A DNA stretch of 64,000 nucleotides from Sporosarcina pasteurii (GCF_041295575.1 NZ_CP160452.1:1054001-1118000); one strand, 5' to 3'; numbered from the stretch's first letter, positions 25,480 to 35,161 are shown. Translations and numbers: made by a program. The notes: generated by a model not told the origin, from the sequence alone.

Positions 25480-28203
25480 ATGTTGAACGGAGCAAAGTGG
25501 TGGAAATTTGATTTTCATGCTCATACACCTGCCTCACATGACTACGGGAAAGGGATGAATCAAGATGACTTAAAAAAAATGACACCAAAAGAATGGTTAT
25601 TGTACCACATGGAGAAGGAAATCGATTGTGTAGCTGTTACAGATCATAATTCGGGAACATGGATTGATATATTAAATCAAACTCTTCAGGCGATGGCTCA
25701 AGAGGAAGCTGAAGGATACAGGCCTTTACATCTCTTTCCCGGGGTAGAGATAAGTGTACATGGTGGCATTCACCTACTCGCTATATTTGATAAAGGGACT
25801 ACAAGTGAACATATTACTAAGGTTCTTCATTTAGCAAGATACAATGGTGTATTTGGTGAAACTAACAATACTACCGAGAGTACATTTTCCAAAGTCGTTC
25901 AAATAATAATAGAGAACAATGGGATTGCTATTCCAGCCCATGTAGATATGGAAGCAGGTATATTCGAAGAATCGTCGGGAATAACTTTGAAACAGTATTT
26001 AAGTTGTGAAGGTTTACTGGCTATACAGGTATGTGATTTAAACTACTCTAAGCCACAAATATATCGTGAATCCAAATTGAACCTTACAGAAGTTGCAGGC
26101 TCGGATAGCCACAGACCAGATCAAATTGGTAAAGATTTTACTTGGGTAAAAATGGAGCAACCCAATTTAGATGCTCTGAAATTAGCATTACATGATGGGG
26201 AAGATGGAGTCATTCATTCTGGAATAACTACACCCAATCCTAACGACCTGAAACTGAGATATTATATAAAAAGCCTAGAAATTAAAAATTCCTCTAAAGC
26301 AGGAAGGGAGCCTATTCCACTCCAAATCAATTTCAGCCCCTGGTTCTCTACCATCATTGGGGGACGTGGTTCTGGAAAGTCAAGTATTTTAGAGTTTTTG
26401 AGAATAGTGTTAAATAAGGAGGATGAGCTTCCTGAAACACTGCAATCACAATTCGCTGAATTTAAAAAAGTAGTGACTGGTAGGGGACAAACCGGAATGC
26501 TACTTGCTAATACCGAAATTAGATTAGAACTCGTAAAGGACGGTAGGGATATTGCACTTATATGGAATAATAATAATATTTCCGAACTTGAAAAAGATGA
26601 ATTTGGAAACTGGGTAAGTTCTGGGGTTACATCGGGGATATCAAAGCGTTTTCCCATTCGTCTATATAGTCAAAAGCAACTATACGAGTTGACAAAAGAT
26701 CCGGGCCTACTACTACAACTAATTGATAATCAATTCGATAAAGACAAGTGGAAACAAGATAAATTACAATATGAATCTGAATGGTTAGAGGTACGAAGGA
26801 AAATTAGAGATATAACTAATAAGCTAGGTCGTCAAAAGGACATTGAGCTACAGATAAATGATATAAATGCAAAAATAAAGTTGTTTGAAGAAATGGGACA
26901 TAGTGACGTTTTAAGTGACTTCCAAAACACAAAACTTGTTGATTCTACACTCCTTTCGATTACTGAGAAGGTCGATAGCCAAATCAATTCAGTCCAGAGT
27001 GCGTTAACTGTACTGGGGAAACTAGAGTTATCGGATGAAGCTAAACAATTTATAGATGTAGAATCCATGACAGTTCTATCTACTTCGTTTAGTAGTTGGA
27101 ATAATATAGTGAATGAATATCAAACATTAAACCAAAAACTAGAGGAATTTAAAGAATCATTTACAATAGCGATAGGCGATCTTCCTTGGAATGAACAAAA
27201 AGCCGATAAGGTAAACCGTTATAGAGGCCTGGTTGAAAAATTAGTTGAAGCAGGAGAATCAGATCCTCATTCTTATGAAAGATTATTGCAACAAAAACAA
27301 GACCTTCTAAATGAACAGAAAACTTTTATATCAATGAATTCGGAACTACGAAGTGAAAAGGTAAAAGCAATCGAGATCTGGGAGAAAATCCTAGACCATG
27401 AAAAACAATTAAGGCAACATCGAATGGACATAATCCATATGTGGAATAACAAAAATGACGATCTCAAAATTACCTTGTCCGAATTGGGAAACTCCCATCA
27501 TGCCGAGGAGTCATTAAGGGAGGCTTTGAGAAGGGAAGGGAACACCTTTGCACGTGATATTTGCGAAAGAGACGATAATGATAGATTACAAAGTGGTGTC
27601 ATTTATTCTCTTTATCAATTTGAAGATGATGTATGGAGCTCTAGGGATCGTATTGTGAAAGAACTAGCCAATCCCGCTAGTCTTGATGAAGGGAATTATA
27701 CCAAGAGGTTTAAGGATCATATAAAAAATGTTTATGCTAATAATCCGGAGGATATTGATAGGTTATTAATTTGGTTCCCTGAGGACTTAGTTACGTTAAA
27801 ACTATTAATAAATAGTAGAGAAGAAAATATCGACGTGGGATCCGCTGGGCAACGAACCGCAGCCATGTTATCTCTTTTATTATCAATCGATGATACTCCG
27901 CTCATCATTGATCAGCCTGAAGATGATTTAGATACTAGAAGGATAACTGATTTGATTGTTAAAGGACTTCGAAATTTAAAAAATAAGCAACAAATAATTG
28001 TGGTTACGCATAATCCTAATATACCTGTTAATGGTTCGGCAGAAATGATTATTCACTTGAATTTTGCAAGAGGACAAATTCGAGTGAAAGCTGCAGGTGC
28101 ATTGCAGGAAGTAGCTATTCGTAAAGCAGTTTGTGATGTGATGGAAGGGGGAAGCGAAGCACTTAACAACAGGTATTATAGAATTTTCAAAGCACTAGAA
28201 TAG
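25480..28203 (+). CDS. TrlF/Ppl-type PHP-SMC ATPase, probable anti-phage protein
   Basis: This 907-aa protein has an N-terminal PHP phosphoesterase/nuclease domain (residues 1-270) with a complete metal set: HAH at 13-15, AVTDHNS, PGVEIS, PAHVD and GSDSH. A split SMC/RecN-like ATPase follows: Walker A GGRGSGKSS near residue 292, a long coiled coil (about 420-720), signature VGSAGQRTA near 787, Walker B LIIDQPEDDLD near 809, and the H-loop VVTHNPN. This matches TrlF-family ATPases and the single-gene Ppl defence type (polymerase/histidinol phosphatase-like). ATG 25480 is preceded by AAAGGGGGAT. All catalytic residues are intact, so it should be active. The target (DNA or tRNA) cannot be told here. 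Confidence 0.85.
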   Translation: MLNGAKWWKFDFHAHTPASHDYGKGMNQDDLKKMTPKEWLLYHMEKEIDCVAVTDHNSGTWIDILNQTLQAMAQEEAEGYRPLHLFPGVEISVHGGIHLLAIFDKGTTSEHITKVLHLARYNGVFGETNNTTESTFSKVVQIIIENNGIAIPAHVDMEAGIFEESSGITLKQYLSCEGLLAIQVCDLNYSKPQIYRESKLNLTEVAGSDSHRPDQIGKDFTWVKMEQPNLDALKLALHDGEDGVIHSGITTPNPNDLKLRYYIKSLEIKNSSKAGREPIPLQINFSPWFSTIIGGRGSGKSSILEFLRIVLNKEDELPETLQSQFAEFKKVVTGRGQTGMLLANTEIRLELVKDGRDIALIWNNNNISELEKDEFGNWVSSGVTSGISKRFPIRLYSQKQLYELTKDPGLLLQLIDNQFDKDKWKQDKLQYESEWLEVRRKIRDITNKLGRQKDIELQINDINAKIKLFEEMGHSDVLSDFQNTKLVDSTLLSITEKVDSQINSVQSALTVLGKLELSDEAKQFIDVESMTVLSTSFSSWNNIVNEYQTLNQKLEEFKESFTIAIGDLPWNEQKADKVNRYRGLVEKLVEAGESDPHSYERLLQQKQDLLNEQKTFISMNSELRSEKVKAIEIWEKILDHEKQLRQHRMDIIHMWNNKNDDLKITLSELGNSHHAEESLREALRREGNTFARDICERDDNDRLQSGVIYSLYQFEDDVWSSRDRIVKELANPASLDEGNYTKRFKDHIKNVYANNPEDIDRLLIWFPEDLVTLKLLINSREENIDVGSAGQRTAAMLSLLLSIDDTPLIIDQPEDDLDTRRITDLIVKGLRNLKNKQQIIVVTHNPNIPVNGSAEMIIHLNFARGQIRVKAAGALQEVAIRKAVCDVMEGGSEALNNRYYRIFKALE

Positions 28204-28442
28204 TTTGAGGGCTGTATAGAACAATCCTCCTTCAACGCATCGATATCATTGACTACGAACACCTTAACAGGCGTATGTTGTGGAAGAACCGGGCAATCCT
28301 CCTCTTTGTAACTTGTATACAAATTGGGTTGTTTTGAGTAAAAGTTGAGTACATTTTCAGTTGTATCCCATAGGGAGATGAAGTGAACAATATTATTCTT
28401 GGATAATTCTTGAATTACTTGTTTATTAAGATGAATATACAT
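28176..28442 (-). CDS. 88-aa protein overlapping the end of the TrlF gene, unknown
   Basis: This minus-strand gene has an excellent AAAGGAG site about 8 bases before its ATG (28442), and its 3' end overlaps the last 28 bases of the TrlF-like gene. The product (MYIHLNKQVIQELSKNNIVH...) mixes beta strands and helices, has no membrane segment, and matches no family known to me. The tail-to-tail overlap means that the two transcripts are antisense at their ends. It could be a regulator or antitoxin-like partner, or an unrelated small gene. Confidence 0.55.
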   Translation of the reverse strand: MYIHLNKQVIQELSKNNIVHFISLWDTTENVLNFYSKQPNLYTSYKEEDCPVLPQHTPVKVFVVNDIDALKEDCSIQPSNYSSALKIL

Positions 28443-28797
28443 ATCTTATTCTCCTTTCCTATTAGTTAATATATTTCTTGAATAAAATTTTATGATAAAA
28501 GTGATTCGTCCTATACTTAAAGACAAACAAAGGATTAGGTAATTTGTTAAAGATTTATCGAGGTTTTTTAAGAACATAAAGAATATATTCCTAGTAACTC
28601 CCGACCATTTTGTTGGGAGTCTTCTTTATGTTTAGCGTGTTATTGTTTGTTTTCATATTAAATTAACAGGTGCAAGAGATGAAAATTATTGAATAGATCA
28701 ATAGATCTCTTGTGCAATAAAATAGGATTGTTTAAAAATATAACTGGTTGGTCAAGATATAAAGTAAATTAGATGTAAGGTGATGAGTTTATATATA
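28443..28797. other. intergenic region with a long two-level hairpin
   Basis: There is no gene between the divergent starts. The sequence 28573-28632 folds as an outer 11-bp perfect stem AACATAAAGAA / TTCTTTATGTT and an inner stem ACTCCC / GGGAGT (28596-28601, 28615-28620). It has no T run, so it is not an ordinary terminator. It may be a small palindromic insertion or a regulatory RNA in the leader of the zinc-ribbon gene. Confidence 0.45.
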
Positions 28798-30717
28798 ATG
28801 GCGACAACGTATACAATTGAAGATATAAAGAAATATGCGGAGGAGAGAGGTGGCTGGTGCTTATCTGACGAATATCGGAATATGAAAACGAAGCTCAAAT
28901 GGGTATGTGCTAATGAACATTATTTTGAAAAGACCTTCGAAAAGATTAAATATAAAAATAGTTGGTGTTGGGAATGTAGAAAGGAGGAGTTAGCGAAAGA
29001 AAGAAGAAAATACTCCATTAAGGATATGATGCAATTTGCTAACACTCGTAATGGTGAATGTATATCCGAGGGATTCACTAACACGAATTATAAACTCACA
29101 TGGAAATGTGAAAAGGGTCATGTATGGGATGCTAGTTATGAAACGGTGAAAAAGGGACATTGGTGTAGTGAATGTGCAGGTAACAACAAAAAAACCAAAG
29201 AATATATTTTGGAAATAGCGAAAAAGTTTAATGTACAATGGATACCTTCAGAATATCAAGGCGTTAAAGAGAAAATGCAGTGGCGATGTATAAAAGGACA
29301 CGTATTCAATAAAACGTTAGACCTTATACAAAGGGGTAGTGGGTGTCCAGAATGCTACGAAGAAGTTCGTGGAGAAAAAAGAAGAATGTACAGTATTGAG
29401 GATATTATGAGAGTAGCTGATGAAAAAGGCGGCAGGGTTATCTCGAAAGAATACAAGAATTACAATGAACAACTGATGTGGGAATGTGAAAAAGGACATC
29501 AATTCTCGATGAAATTTGGGCATGTGAAAGATGGACATTGGTGTAAAGTATGTGGTTATGAAAAGGTAGCCGAAAGCCGAAGGGTATACTCCATAGTCGA
29601 TATGAAGTTGTTAGCCAAAAAATATAATGGTGAATGTCTTTCTGAAAGGTTTATATCAACCAGTCATCCGTTGAAATGGAAATGTGCCAACGGTCATTAC
29701 TTTGAAAAAGCTTATGGTTATCTTCAAAGAGGACAATGGTGCTCTACATGCGGCCTTGGATTGAATGAAAGAAAAACCCGTTTCATATTTGAGAACATTT
29801 TTAGTGCCCCATTTCCAAAAACAAGAGAAGAGTTAGGTACAGGTCTGGAATTGGACGGTTATAACAAGAAGCTTCGGTTGGCATTTGAATACGAAGGAGA
29901 GCAGCATTACTACTTTATAAAGCTTTTTCATCGTGAAAAGGAGGGCTTTTTAGCTCAAAAGGCAAGAGATGAAGAAAAGAGAAAGCTATGTAAGGAGCAA
30001 GGCCTTAACTTGATTGAAGTTCCTTATTGGTTAGAAACAGATGAAGAAAAAATTGACTTTATTTTTGAGAAAATAAAAGGGTTAAATATAGATACGGAGG
30101 TTTCTGTTCCGTATGTGAAACGGAAAATGAAAGATTTCTATAATATATCTCCACAACTTGAGGAATTAAAGATATGTGCTATGGAACAAGGTGGAGAATT
30201 ATTATCAGATACCTATATTGCGTCAAATGTTAAATTGCTGTGGAGATGCAAAGAGGGACATAAATTTTGGAAAGTTCCAATCGAAGTCAAAAAGGGGCAA
30301 TGGTGCAAAAAGTGTGGGTATGAGTTGATGAAAAGGAAAATCACTATACATACCATTGAAGAAATGCGGCAGATCGCAAGGGAACATGGAGGAGAATGTC
30401 TTTCCGAGGAATATATTAATTCACGTTCTCACCTTACTTGGAAATGTAAAGAAGGACATGTGTTTAAAAAGAACCAAGAGAAAATAAAAGCAGGTCAATG
30501 GTGCCCTAAATGTCAGCAAAAAATAAAGCTGGAGAATATCCGTCGTAAGGGTTTTGAGAAGTGTTTGTCATTAGCAGAAGAGAGAGGAGGTAAATTAATA
30601 TCAGACACGTATGTCTCTTCAACTTCAAATTTGAAATGGCAATGTAAAATTGGACATACTTTTGAACGTTCAAGGACTATAGTTCAAATTGGGAAATGGT
30701 GTAAAGAGTGTTTCTAG
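28798..30717 (+). CDS. eight-repeat zinc-ribbon protein with an embedded Vsr-like endonuclease domain
   Basis: This 639-aa protein is built of about 55-65-residue units of the form (S/T)IEDI...A...GG.C.S..Y......L.W.C..GH.F......K.G.WC..C. Five units precede and three follow a nuclease-like domain (about residues 325-440). Each unit supplies Cys, His and a CxxC pair, a treble-clef/zinc-ribbon arrangement. The central part ELDGYNKKLRLAFEYEGEQHY then LCKEQGLNLIEVPYW resembles very-short-patch-repair/PD-(D/E)xK endonucleases (D, E, ExQ pattern). ATG 28798 was chosen because the first repeat begins there; GTG 28780 is the alternative, with AAGGTG in between. The family includes phage homing-type and defence nucleases. 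The exact role is unknown. Confidence 0.7.
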   Translation: MATTYTIEDIKKYAEERGGWCLSDEYRNMKTKLKWVCANEHYFEKTFEKIKYKNSWCWECRKEELAKERRKYSIKDMMQFANTRNGECISEGFTNTNYKLTWKCEKGHVWDASYETVKKGHWCSECAGNNKKTKEYILEIAKKFNVQWIPSEYQGVKEKMQWRCIKGHVFNKTLDLIQRGSGCPECYEEVRGEKRRMYSIEDIMRVADEKGGRVISKEYKNYNEQLMWECEKGHQFSMKFGHVKDGHWCKVCGYEKVAESRRVYSIVDMKLLAKKYNGECLSERFISTSHPLKWKCANGHYFEKAYGYLQRGQWCSTCGLGLNERKTRFIFENIFSAPFPKTREELGTGLELDGYNKKLRLAFEYEGEQHYYFIKLFHREKEGFLAQKARDEEKRKLCKEQGLNLIEVPYWLETDEEKIDFIFEKIKGLNIDTEVSVPYVKRKMKDFYNISPQLEELKICAMEQGGELLSDTYIASNVKLLWRCKEGHKFWKVPIEVKKGQWCKKCGYELMKRKITIHTIEEMRQIAREHGGECLSEEYINSRSHLTWKCKEGHVFKKNQEKIKAGQWCPKCQQKIKLENIRRKGFEKCLSLAEERGGKLISDTYVSSTSNLKWQCKIGHTFERSRTIVQIGKWCKECF

Positions 30718-30896
30718 TATTAACTACTGATATAAGTGTTTTTGTAAGTTTTGCATTTTATTTTTTTGTTTTTTATACGATTTTCGGAAGGTTTTGGGTG
30801 GACCAGCGTAAGTTATTTTAATCACATTTTGACCACAAAACATATATATCTATATATTATCTCATTTGCGTTCTTCTTAATTAAAAGTGGTTAAAC

Positions 30897-30926
30897 AAAA
30901 GGATTGGGGATGCCCAATCCTTTTTG
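30897..30926 (+). terminator. Rho-independent terminator after the zinc-ribbon gene
   Basis: AAAAGGATTGGG (30897-30908) / CCCAATCCTTTT (30913-30924) with a GATG loop and T run forms a perfect 12-bp stem. Confidence 0.85.
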
Positions 30927-30929
30927 TGC

Positions 30930-31035
30930 TTTACGACTCCAAATTCTAAAATCGAACGTTATTAAAAGACGGAAAAGTAGTCAAGTTAAAAGATGCAAAA
31001 TATCAGAACATATAGGACGGGAGATTACGAGTACC
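30930..31035 (+). pseudogene. fragment of an McrC-like nuclease, copy 2, heavily decayed
   Basis: One frame reads LLKDGKVVKLKDAKYQNI before a stop, closely matching the PD-(D/E)xK core in the fragment at 21102 (MKGGKVVKLLDAKY). At DNA level the match also extends upstream (TACGACTCCAAATTCTAAAA versus TACGCCCCAAACTTTAATCC), but about 30 bases are missing between the blocks. By eye the core is about 73 percent identical over 45 bases. It is a relic with stops and no start. Confidence 0.55.
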
Positions 31036-31586
31036 ATTCTTTGCAAATTTTTTCATTATATATAGTTATCTTTGTGACTTATCCACCAATATTTGTAATA
31101 GATTTGGGACTAAATCTTAGAGGGGCTGCAAAGAAAAATAGTCGTTAATATGTTAAAGTGGGACTATATCACGTATTGGAGGAACACCTTTTGGATCATG
31201 TGATATGATACGAAGAAAACATGTGTAACTTATAAAATGTTATCATTAGACTACAGCTTCCTAAACTTCAGATTGGGTTGATTGTTGGTGTAGCGGCTAA
31301 AAGTTAAAAGCTAGGTAAGCTGCTATCATTAAATTCATATGAAATATGTGTTTATAGTATATAAATAGACAGGGAAGCGCCTGTTTTCAAGAATTATGTT
31401 TGAAGCAAAATAATTGTTTAGTAGTCCTATTTGACTCCTTAATGAGGTACAGACAGGAAAAAGAAGATAAGTACATAAAAGCTGAGGAGCAACCGTCTCT
31501 TATTGGAATCATAGAGATACAGCTATCTAAAAATGGTTAGTGCTATCGAAAATAGCGCTTAATACTGATAAATGAGGAGAACGAAT
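31036..31586. other. gene-free stretch upstream of dptF
   Basis: No supported gene. A small hairpin AGTGCTAT / ATAGCGCT (about 31540-31560) lies just before the dptF ribosome binding site and might influence translation. The rest is AT-rich with many stops in all frames and may contain further decayed coding sequence. Confidence 0.4.
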
Positions 31587-33794
31587 ATGAATAAGAAAGT
31601 TTGGCATCCATTATTAGATTTTCTTGAACTGGATGCAGGTGAAGAATCAGGCGTATCTGAGTGGATAGATTCAGGAGAAACGGATTTATTAACAATGGAT
31701 GTAGTGGTTCAATTGCAAGGAGCATTTTTAGCAATATCTAAATATCGCATGAGGAATTTAGCGATGTTAAACCAAAAGCCACGGATATCAGACTCTTCCT
31801 TCCAACATAATAATCTATACCATACATGGTTAAATATACATAAGATGTATCATTGTTCTAAAGAGGAGTTAAGTGATGCATTAAAATTAAATGGTTTTTT
31901 TGAAGATATATTCACACTCCCTTTAACAAAACAACGTAAGGAAGAATTTGTTGAAACGTACGAACGTTTTTTACAAGCAGTATTTGAACTGGAGACATCG
32001 CAGAGTCAAAGAGAATCAGTGGAAAAAAAAGAACCCGAAGAAAGTATTCGACTTAAGCAGGAAGTGGAGAAAGAAACCGTTGCTTCATTGGAAACTACTG
32101 TTCTAGTTGAAGAATCATCAAGTTTACAGTCGCCAAAAACATTTATTGAACAATTAACAGTACTTCAGACTTCTTCAATTGAGTCTGTCGTACACGCAGA
32201 TGTCTTTACAAATTTTCAACATTATATGCATGTTGAACGGCCAATACAGAAGCAGTTTATTGCAGCATTAGAAACTGCCAAAAGATCATCAGTAGCGAAT
32301 CTAGTTATGTTGTGCGGTAGTGTCGGGGATGGGAAAAGTCATTTAATTTCCTATGTCCAAGAAGCATTCCCGCAATTATTAAATAATGAAACGTGTTTTA
32401 TTCATAATGACTCAACCGAGTCTTATAACTACTCAGAGGATGAGCTAGAAACGCTTGAAAGAGTACTCGCTCCATTTGAAGAAGGAGCGTTAGTGCCTAA
32501 AACTACAGTCATCGCAATTAACCTTGGTGTACTTCACAATTTCTATATGAAACACGAACATACAGGAGAATTCGAAAAAGTCCTTAGGGTCATTGAGAAA
32601 TCTGAAGTATTTACAACACAACAAGACTATTATTATGAAGAACATGATCATGCTACTTTACTAAACTTTGCTGGGGTACAACCTTATGAGCTATCAGTTG
32701 AAGGAATACATTCTAGTTTTTTCAATGACATAGTTGAAAGAGTTTCAAGACCATCCAATGAGAATCCTTTTTATCGTTTATGGGAAAAAGAGTGGAATGC
32801 GGGTGAACGAACAGCTGCTCATATAAACTACCACTTATTAAAAGATGAGGAAATGCGCCATGCGCTTGTGAAAGTATTAGTTGAAGCAATGGTAAAGAAA
32901 AAGCTCTTTTTATCAACACGTGCATTGTACAATCTACTTTACGACGTGTTAGTGCCGTTAGATAATAAGCATGCAGTTCAACCTGAGCAACTGTTGCCGT
33001 ATTTATTGTTTGAAAGACCTGATCGTTCGGACTTATTGCATGCGTTGCATGAGTTAGATCCGATAAAGCGAAGAGATGAGCGATTTGATGAACGGTTAAG
33101 TGAGTATATGTTAACTTCAGAACCTATCGCGATGATCAAGCAATATTTAACGGATGATGAATCCTATTTAAAGCTTTGGGAATCAGAAGATTATATGGAC
33201 GAAAGCTATTTAAAATTATTTCTCCGACATTACTATTTATTGAATCACGGTCATTTAAACGAACGTTACCATCAGTTTTTAAAATACCTCTATCATTACT
33301 ATATTGGTGAGGGTGGGGTAATTGGAGAATTTTTCGACTACCTAGATCAAGTCGTTGAAAGTTGGATTGGGTCACCAATCGACGGTTATTTATATATACA
33401 ACCGATATCCAAAAATGAGTATTCTGTGGCAGTACCCTTTAAAGGAGAGCAAGATATAGGCGACCAGTATGGACAGTTTCATAATAAAGAAACGCTCAAC
33501 AGGTTTATGCCAGAACTAACAGTAGGGTATAACGTAGAAGGTACCCCTGTATTAATATCATTAGACTATACTTTATTTGAACTTATCATTCATGTTGCTG
33601 AGGGACTTAGACCTGGTCAGCAAGACTACAATGAAGCGATTCAATTTATGGAGTTTTATAAGGACTTGATTCGTAATTCTGACCAAACGAATGATTTAAT
33701 TATTGTACATCGCGAAACAAATCATATAATGCGGATTAAGAAACCGCGTTTTGCTCGCGGAGGAAAAACGTATGAGGTGGAGACAGTAAAATGA
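31587..33794 (+). CDS. dptF: DNA phosphorothioation-dependent restriction protein DptF
   Basis: This 735-aa P-loop ATPase of the DndFGH/DptFGH restriction complex acts against DNA lacking phosphorothioate marks. Walker A is CGSVGDGKSH near residue 245. The region TVIAINLGVLHNFY with later RALYNLLYDVLVP fits the DptF family. ATG 31587 has GAGGAG 6 bases upstream; ATG 31572 has none. The N-terminal about 190 residues (a helical block ending near FELE, then an acidic coiled linker) exceed my recollection of the family length (about 500-550 aa). The gene overlaps dptG by 4 bases (ATGA). No dndA-E gene is seen nearby. Confidence 0.8.
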   Translation: MNKKVWHPLLDFLELDAGEESGVSEWIDSGETDLLTMDVVVQLQGAFLAISKYRMRNLAMLNQKPRISDSSFQHNNLYHTWLNIHKMYHCSKEELSDALKLNGFFEDIFTLPLTKQRKEEFVETYERFLQAVFELETSQSQRESVEKKEPEESIRLKQEVEKETVASLETTVLVEESSSLQSPKTFIEQLTVLQTSSIESVVHADVFTNFQHYMHVERPIQKQFIAALETAKRSSVANLVMLCGSVGDGKSHLISYVQEAFPQLLNNETCFIHNDSTESYNYSEDELETLERVLAPFEEGALVPKTTVIAINLGVLHNFYMKHEHTGEFEKVLRVIEKSEVFTTQQDYYYEEHDHATLLNFAGVQPYELSVEGIHSSFFNDIVERVSRPSNENPFYRLWEKEWNAGERTAAHINYHLLKDEEMRHALVKVLVEAMVKKKLFLSTRALYNLLYDVLVPLDNKHAVQPEQLLPYLLFERPDRSDLLHALHELDPIKRRDERFDERLSEYMLTSEPIAMIKQYLTDDESYLKLWESEDYMDESYLKLFLRHYYLLNHGHLNERYHQFLKYLYHYYIGEGGVIGEFFDYLDQVVESWIGSPIDGYLYIQPISKNEYSVAVPFKGEQDIGDQYGQFHNKETLNRFMPELTVGYNVEGTPVLISLDYTLFELIIHVAEGLRPGQQDYNEAIQFMEFYKDLIRNSDQTNDLIIVHRETNHIMRIKKPRFARGGKTYEVETVK

Positions 33795-35161
33795 CAAGCT
33801 ATACTATCCAAAGCGACCGCGTAAATCGATTAATGGGAGTAGACCTAGAACAGAAGAAATATAGTAATGGGCGTCGAGGAAGAGTACATTTACTCCCTTT
33901 TCCAACAAGAAATGATCGTACAGAATTTGAAAATGGTTTTATGCCAGTAGTTGCAGGTGCAATGCGTAAGTTATTTGGCGAAGAAATTGAGATTGAAGGA
34001 CATGCTACTCGGACAGAAGATGTATTACAAAGCATCCAATTTAGAGAAGAAACAACAGAACGAAGGTTTGAAAATTACTTAGAGAAAGAATTGCAAAATA
34101 TTTCTAGTGGACATATTCAGGATTTATCTCAATTAAAATTCATCCCATTATCTTCAGAAGAAAGGGCTAGAAAAGGGGAGCTCGATTTGGCTCATTTTGT
34201 ACATGATACGTTTTTAGCTCCCTATGCTGAAGAATTTATAGAAAAACTAAATGAATTAGAACCACAAAATATTTTGCTGAATTTACTTTCTACTGAAACG
34301 GAACAACCGACAAAAGGTGTAGATAAACTATATGGTAATCACTTACCACGTATCGTAGAGCAATTTAGAGAAGACTTTTTACTGTTGTTAAAACATCCAA
34401 GTTTTTGCATGCAGTATATTGACTTGTTATTTGTGCATTATACATACATTGTAATCACACAATTAGTCTTACAAGTAAGCCGATTCGAACAATTCAATGA
34501 GGAGAATTGGATTGATTTATATTTCTTCTATCAAGAAGAAAAAGCGGCACGTTGGAGAGATGGCTATAAGTGGGGATATCGTCGAGTTCAAACAGAGATG
34601 GCTAATTTCTTCGCCCACGAACACCTACTAAATATCGTTAGTGAAGTCAGTTTTTCAGATGAGCGTAATCTTCTTTATCATGATATTGCACAGCATTTAA
34701 AAGATGAAGAAGCAGAAGGTCAATATATTGAATCTGTAAATAAGTGGATGAAAGAAGTTTATATCCCTTTACGTGAAGTGTCACGTAATTATGAGGAATC
34801 TTCGACGCTTTCAGGCTTATTTCAAGAGATGTATGAACAAATTAAACCGAATATCTCTAATGAAATTAACAGTCGATATCCTAAAGGGCTAGATGAATTA
34901 TTCAATAAATATTTCTATAAGCACGGGGGATCGCTTGGTAAGTTAAATAGTTTGAACCAAAGCCAAGTACTCTTGCTTGTTGCAATATCTGTTGGAGAGA
35001 GTCGTTTAGAGTTAAATAGACTGTGGGATGAACTGGAAATCCGTGGTGTATACTTGGATCATAAAACTCGTGAAGTTTTTGTCGAGTTATTAGACGGATT
35101 AAATTATATCGAAAAGAAGAGTGATAGTGGAGATGCTCAATATGTCAAACCAATTTTATGA
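33791..35161 (+). CDS. dptG: DNA phosphorothioation-dependent restriction protein DptG
   Basis: This 456-aa protein is the middle member of the DptFGH set. It has no clear catalytic motif; it is helical and acidic with a C-terminal winged-helix-like stretch (LLLVAISVGESRLELNRLWDEL, then GLNYIEKKSDSGD). Its identity is based on position between DptF and DptH, length near the family norm (about 420-450) and general resemblance. ATG 33791 is spaced 8 bases from GAGGTGGA and overlaps the dptF stop; the 3' end overlaps dptH by 20 bases. Tight coupling implies a stoichiometric complex. Confidence 0.75.
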   Translation: MTSYTIQSDRVNRLMGVDLEQKKYSNGRRGRVHLLPFPTRNDRTEFENGFMPVVAGAMRKLFGEEIEIEGHATRTEDVLQSIQFREETTERRFENYLEKELQNISSGHIQDLSQLKFIPLSSEERARKGELDLAHFVHDTFLAPYAEEFIEKLNELEPQNILLNLLSTETEQPTKGVDKLYGNHLPRIVEQFREDFLLLLKHPSFCMQYIDLLFVHYTYIVITQLVLQVSRFEQFNEENWIDLYFFYQEEKAARWRDGYKWGYRRVQTEMANFFAHEHLLNIVSEVSFSDERNLLYHDIAQHLKDEEAEGQYIESVNKWMKEVYIPLREVSRNYEESSTLSGLFQEMYEQIKPNISNEINSRYPKGLDELFNKYFYKHGGSLGKLNSLNQSQVLLLVAISVGESRLELNRLWDELEIRGVYLDHKTREVFVELLDGLNYIEKKSDSGDAQYVKPIL

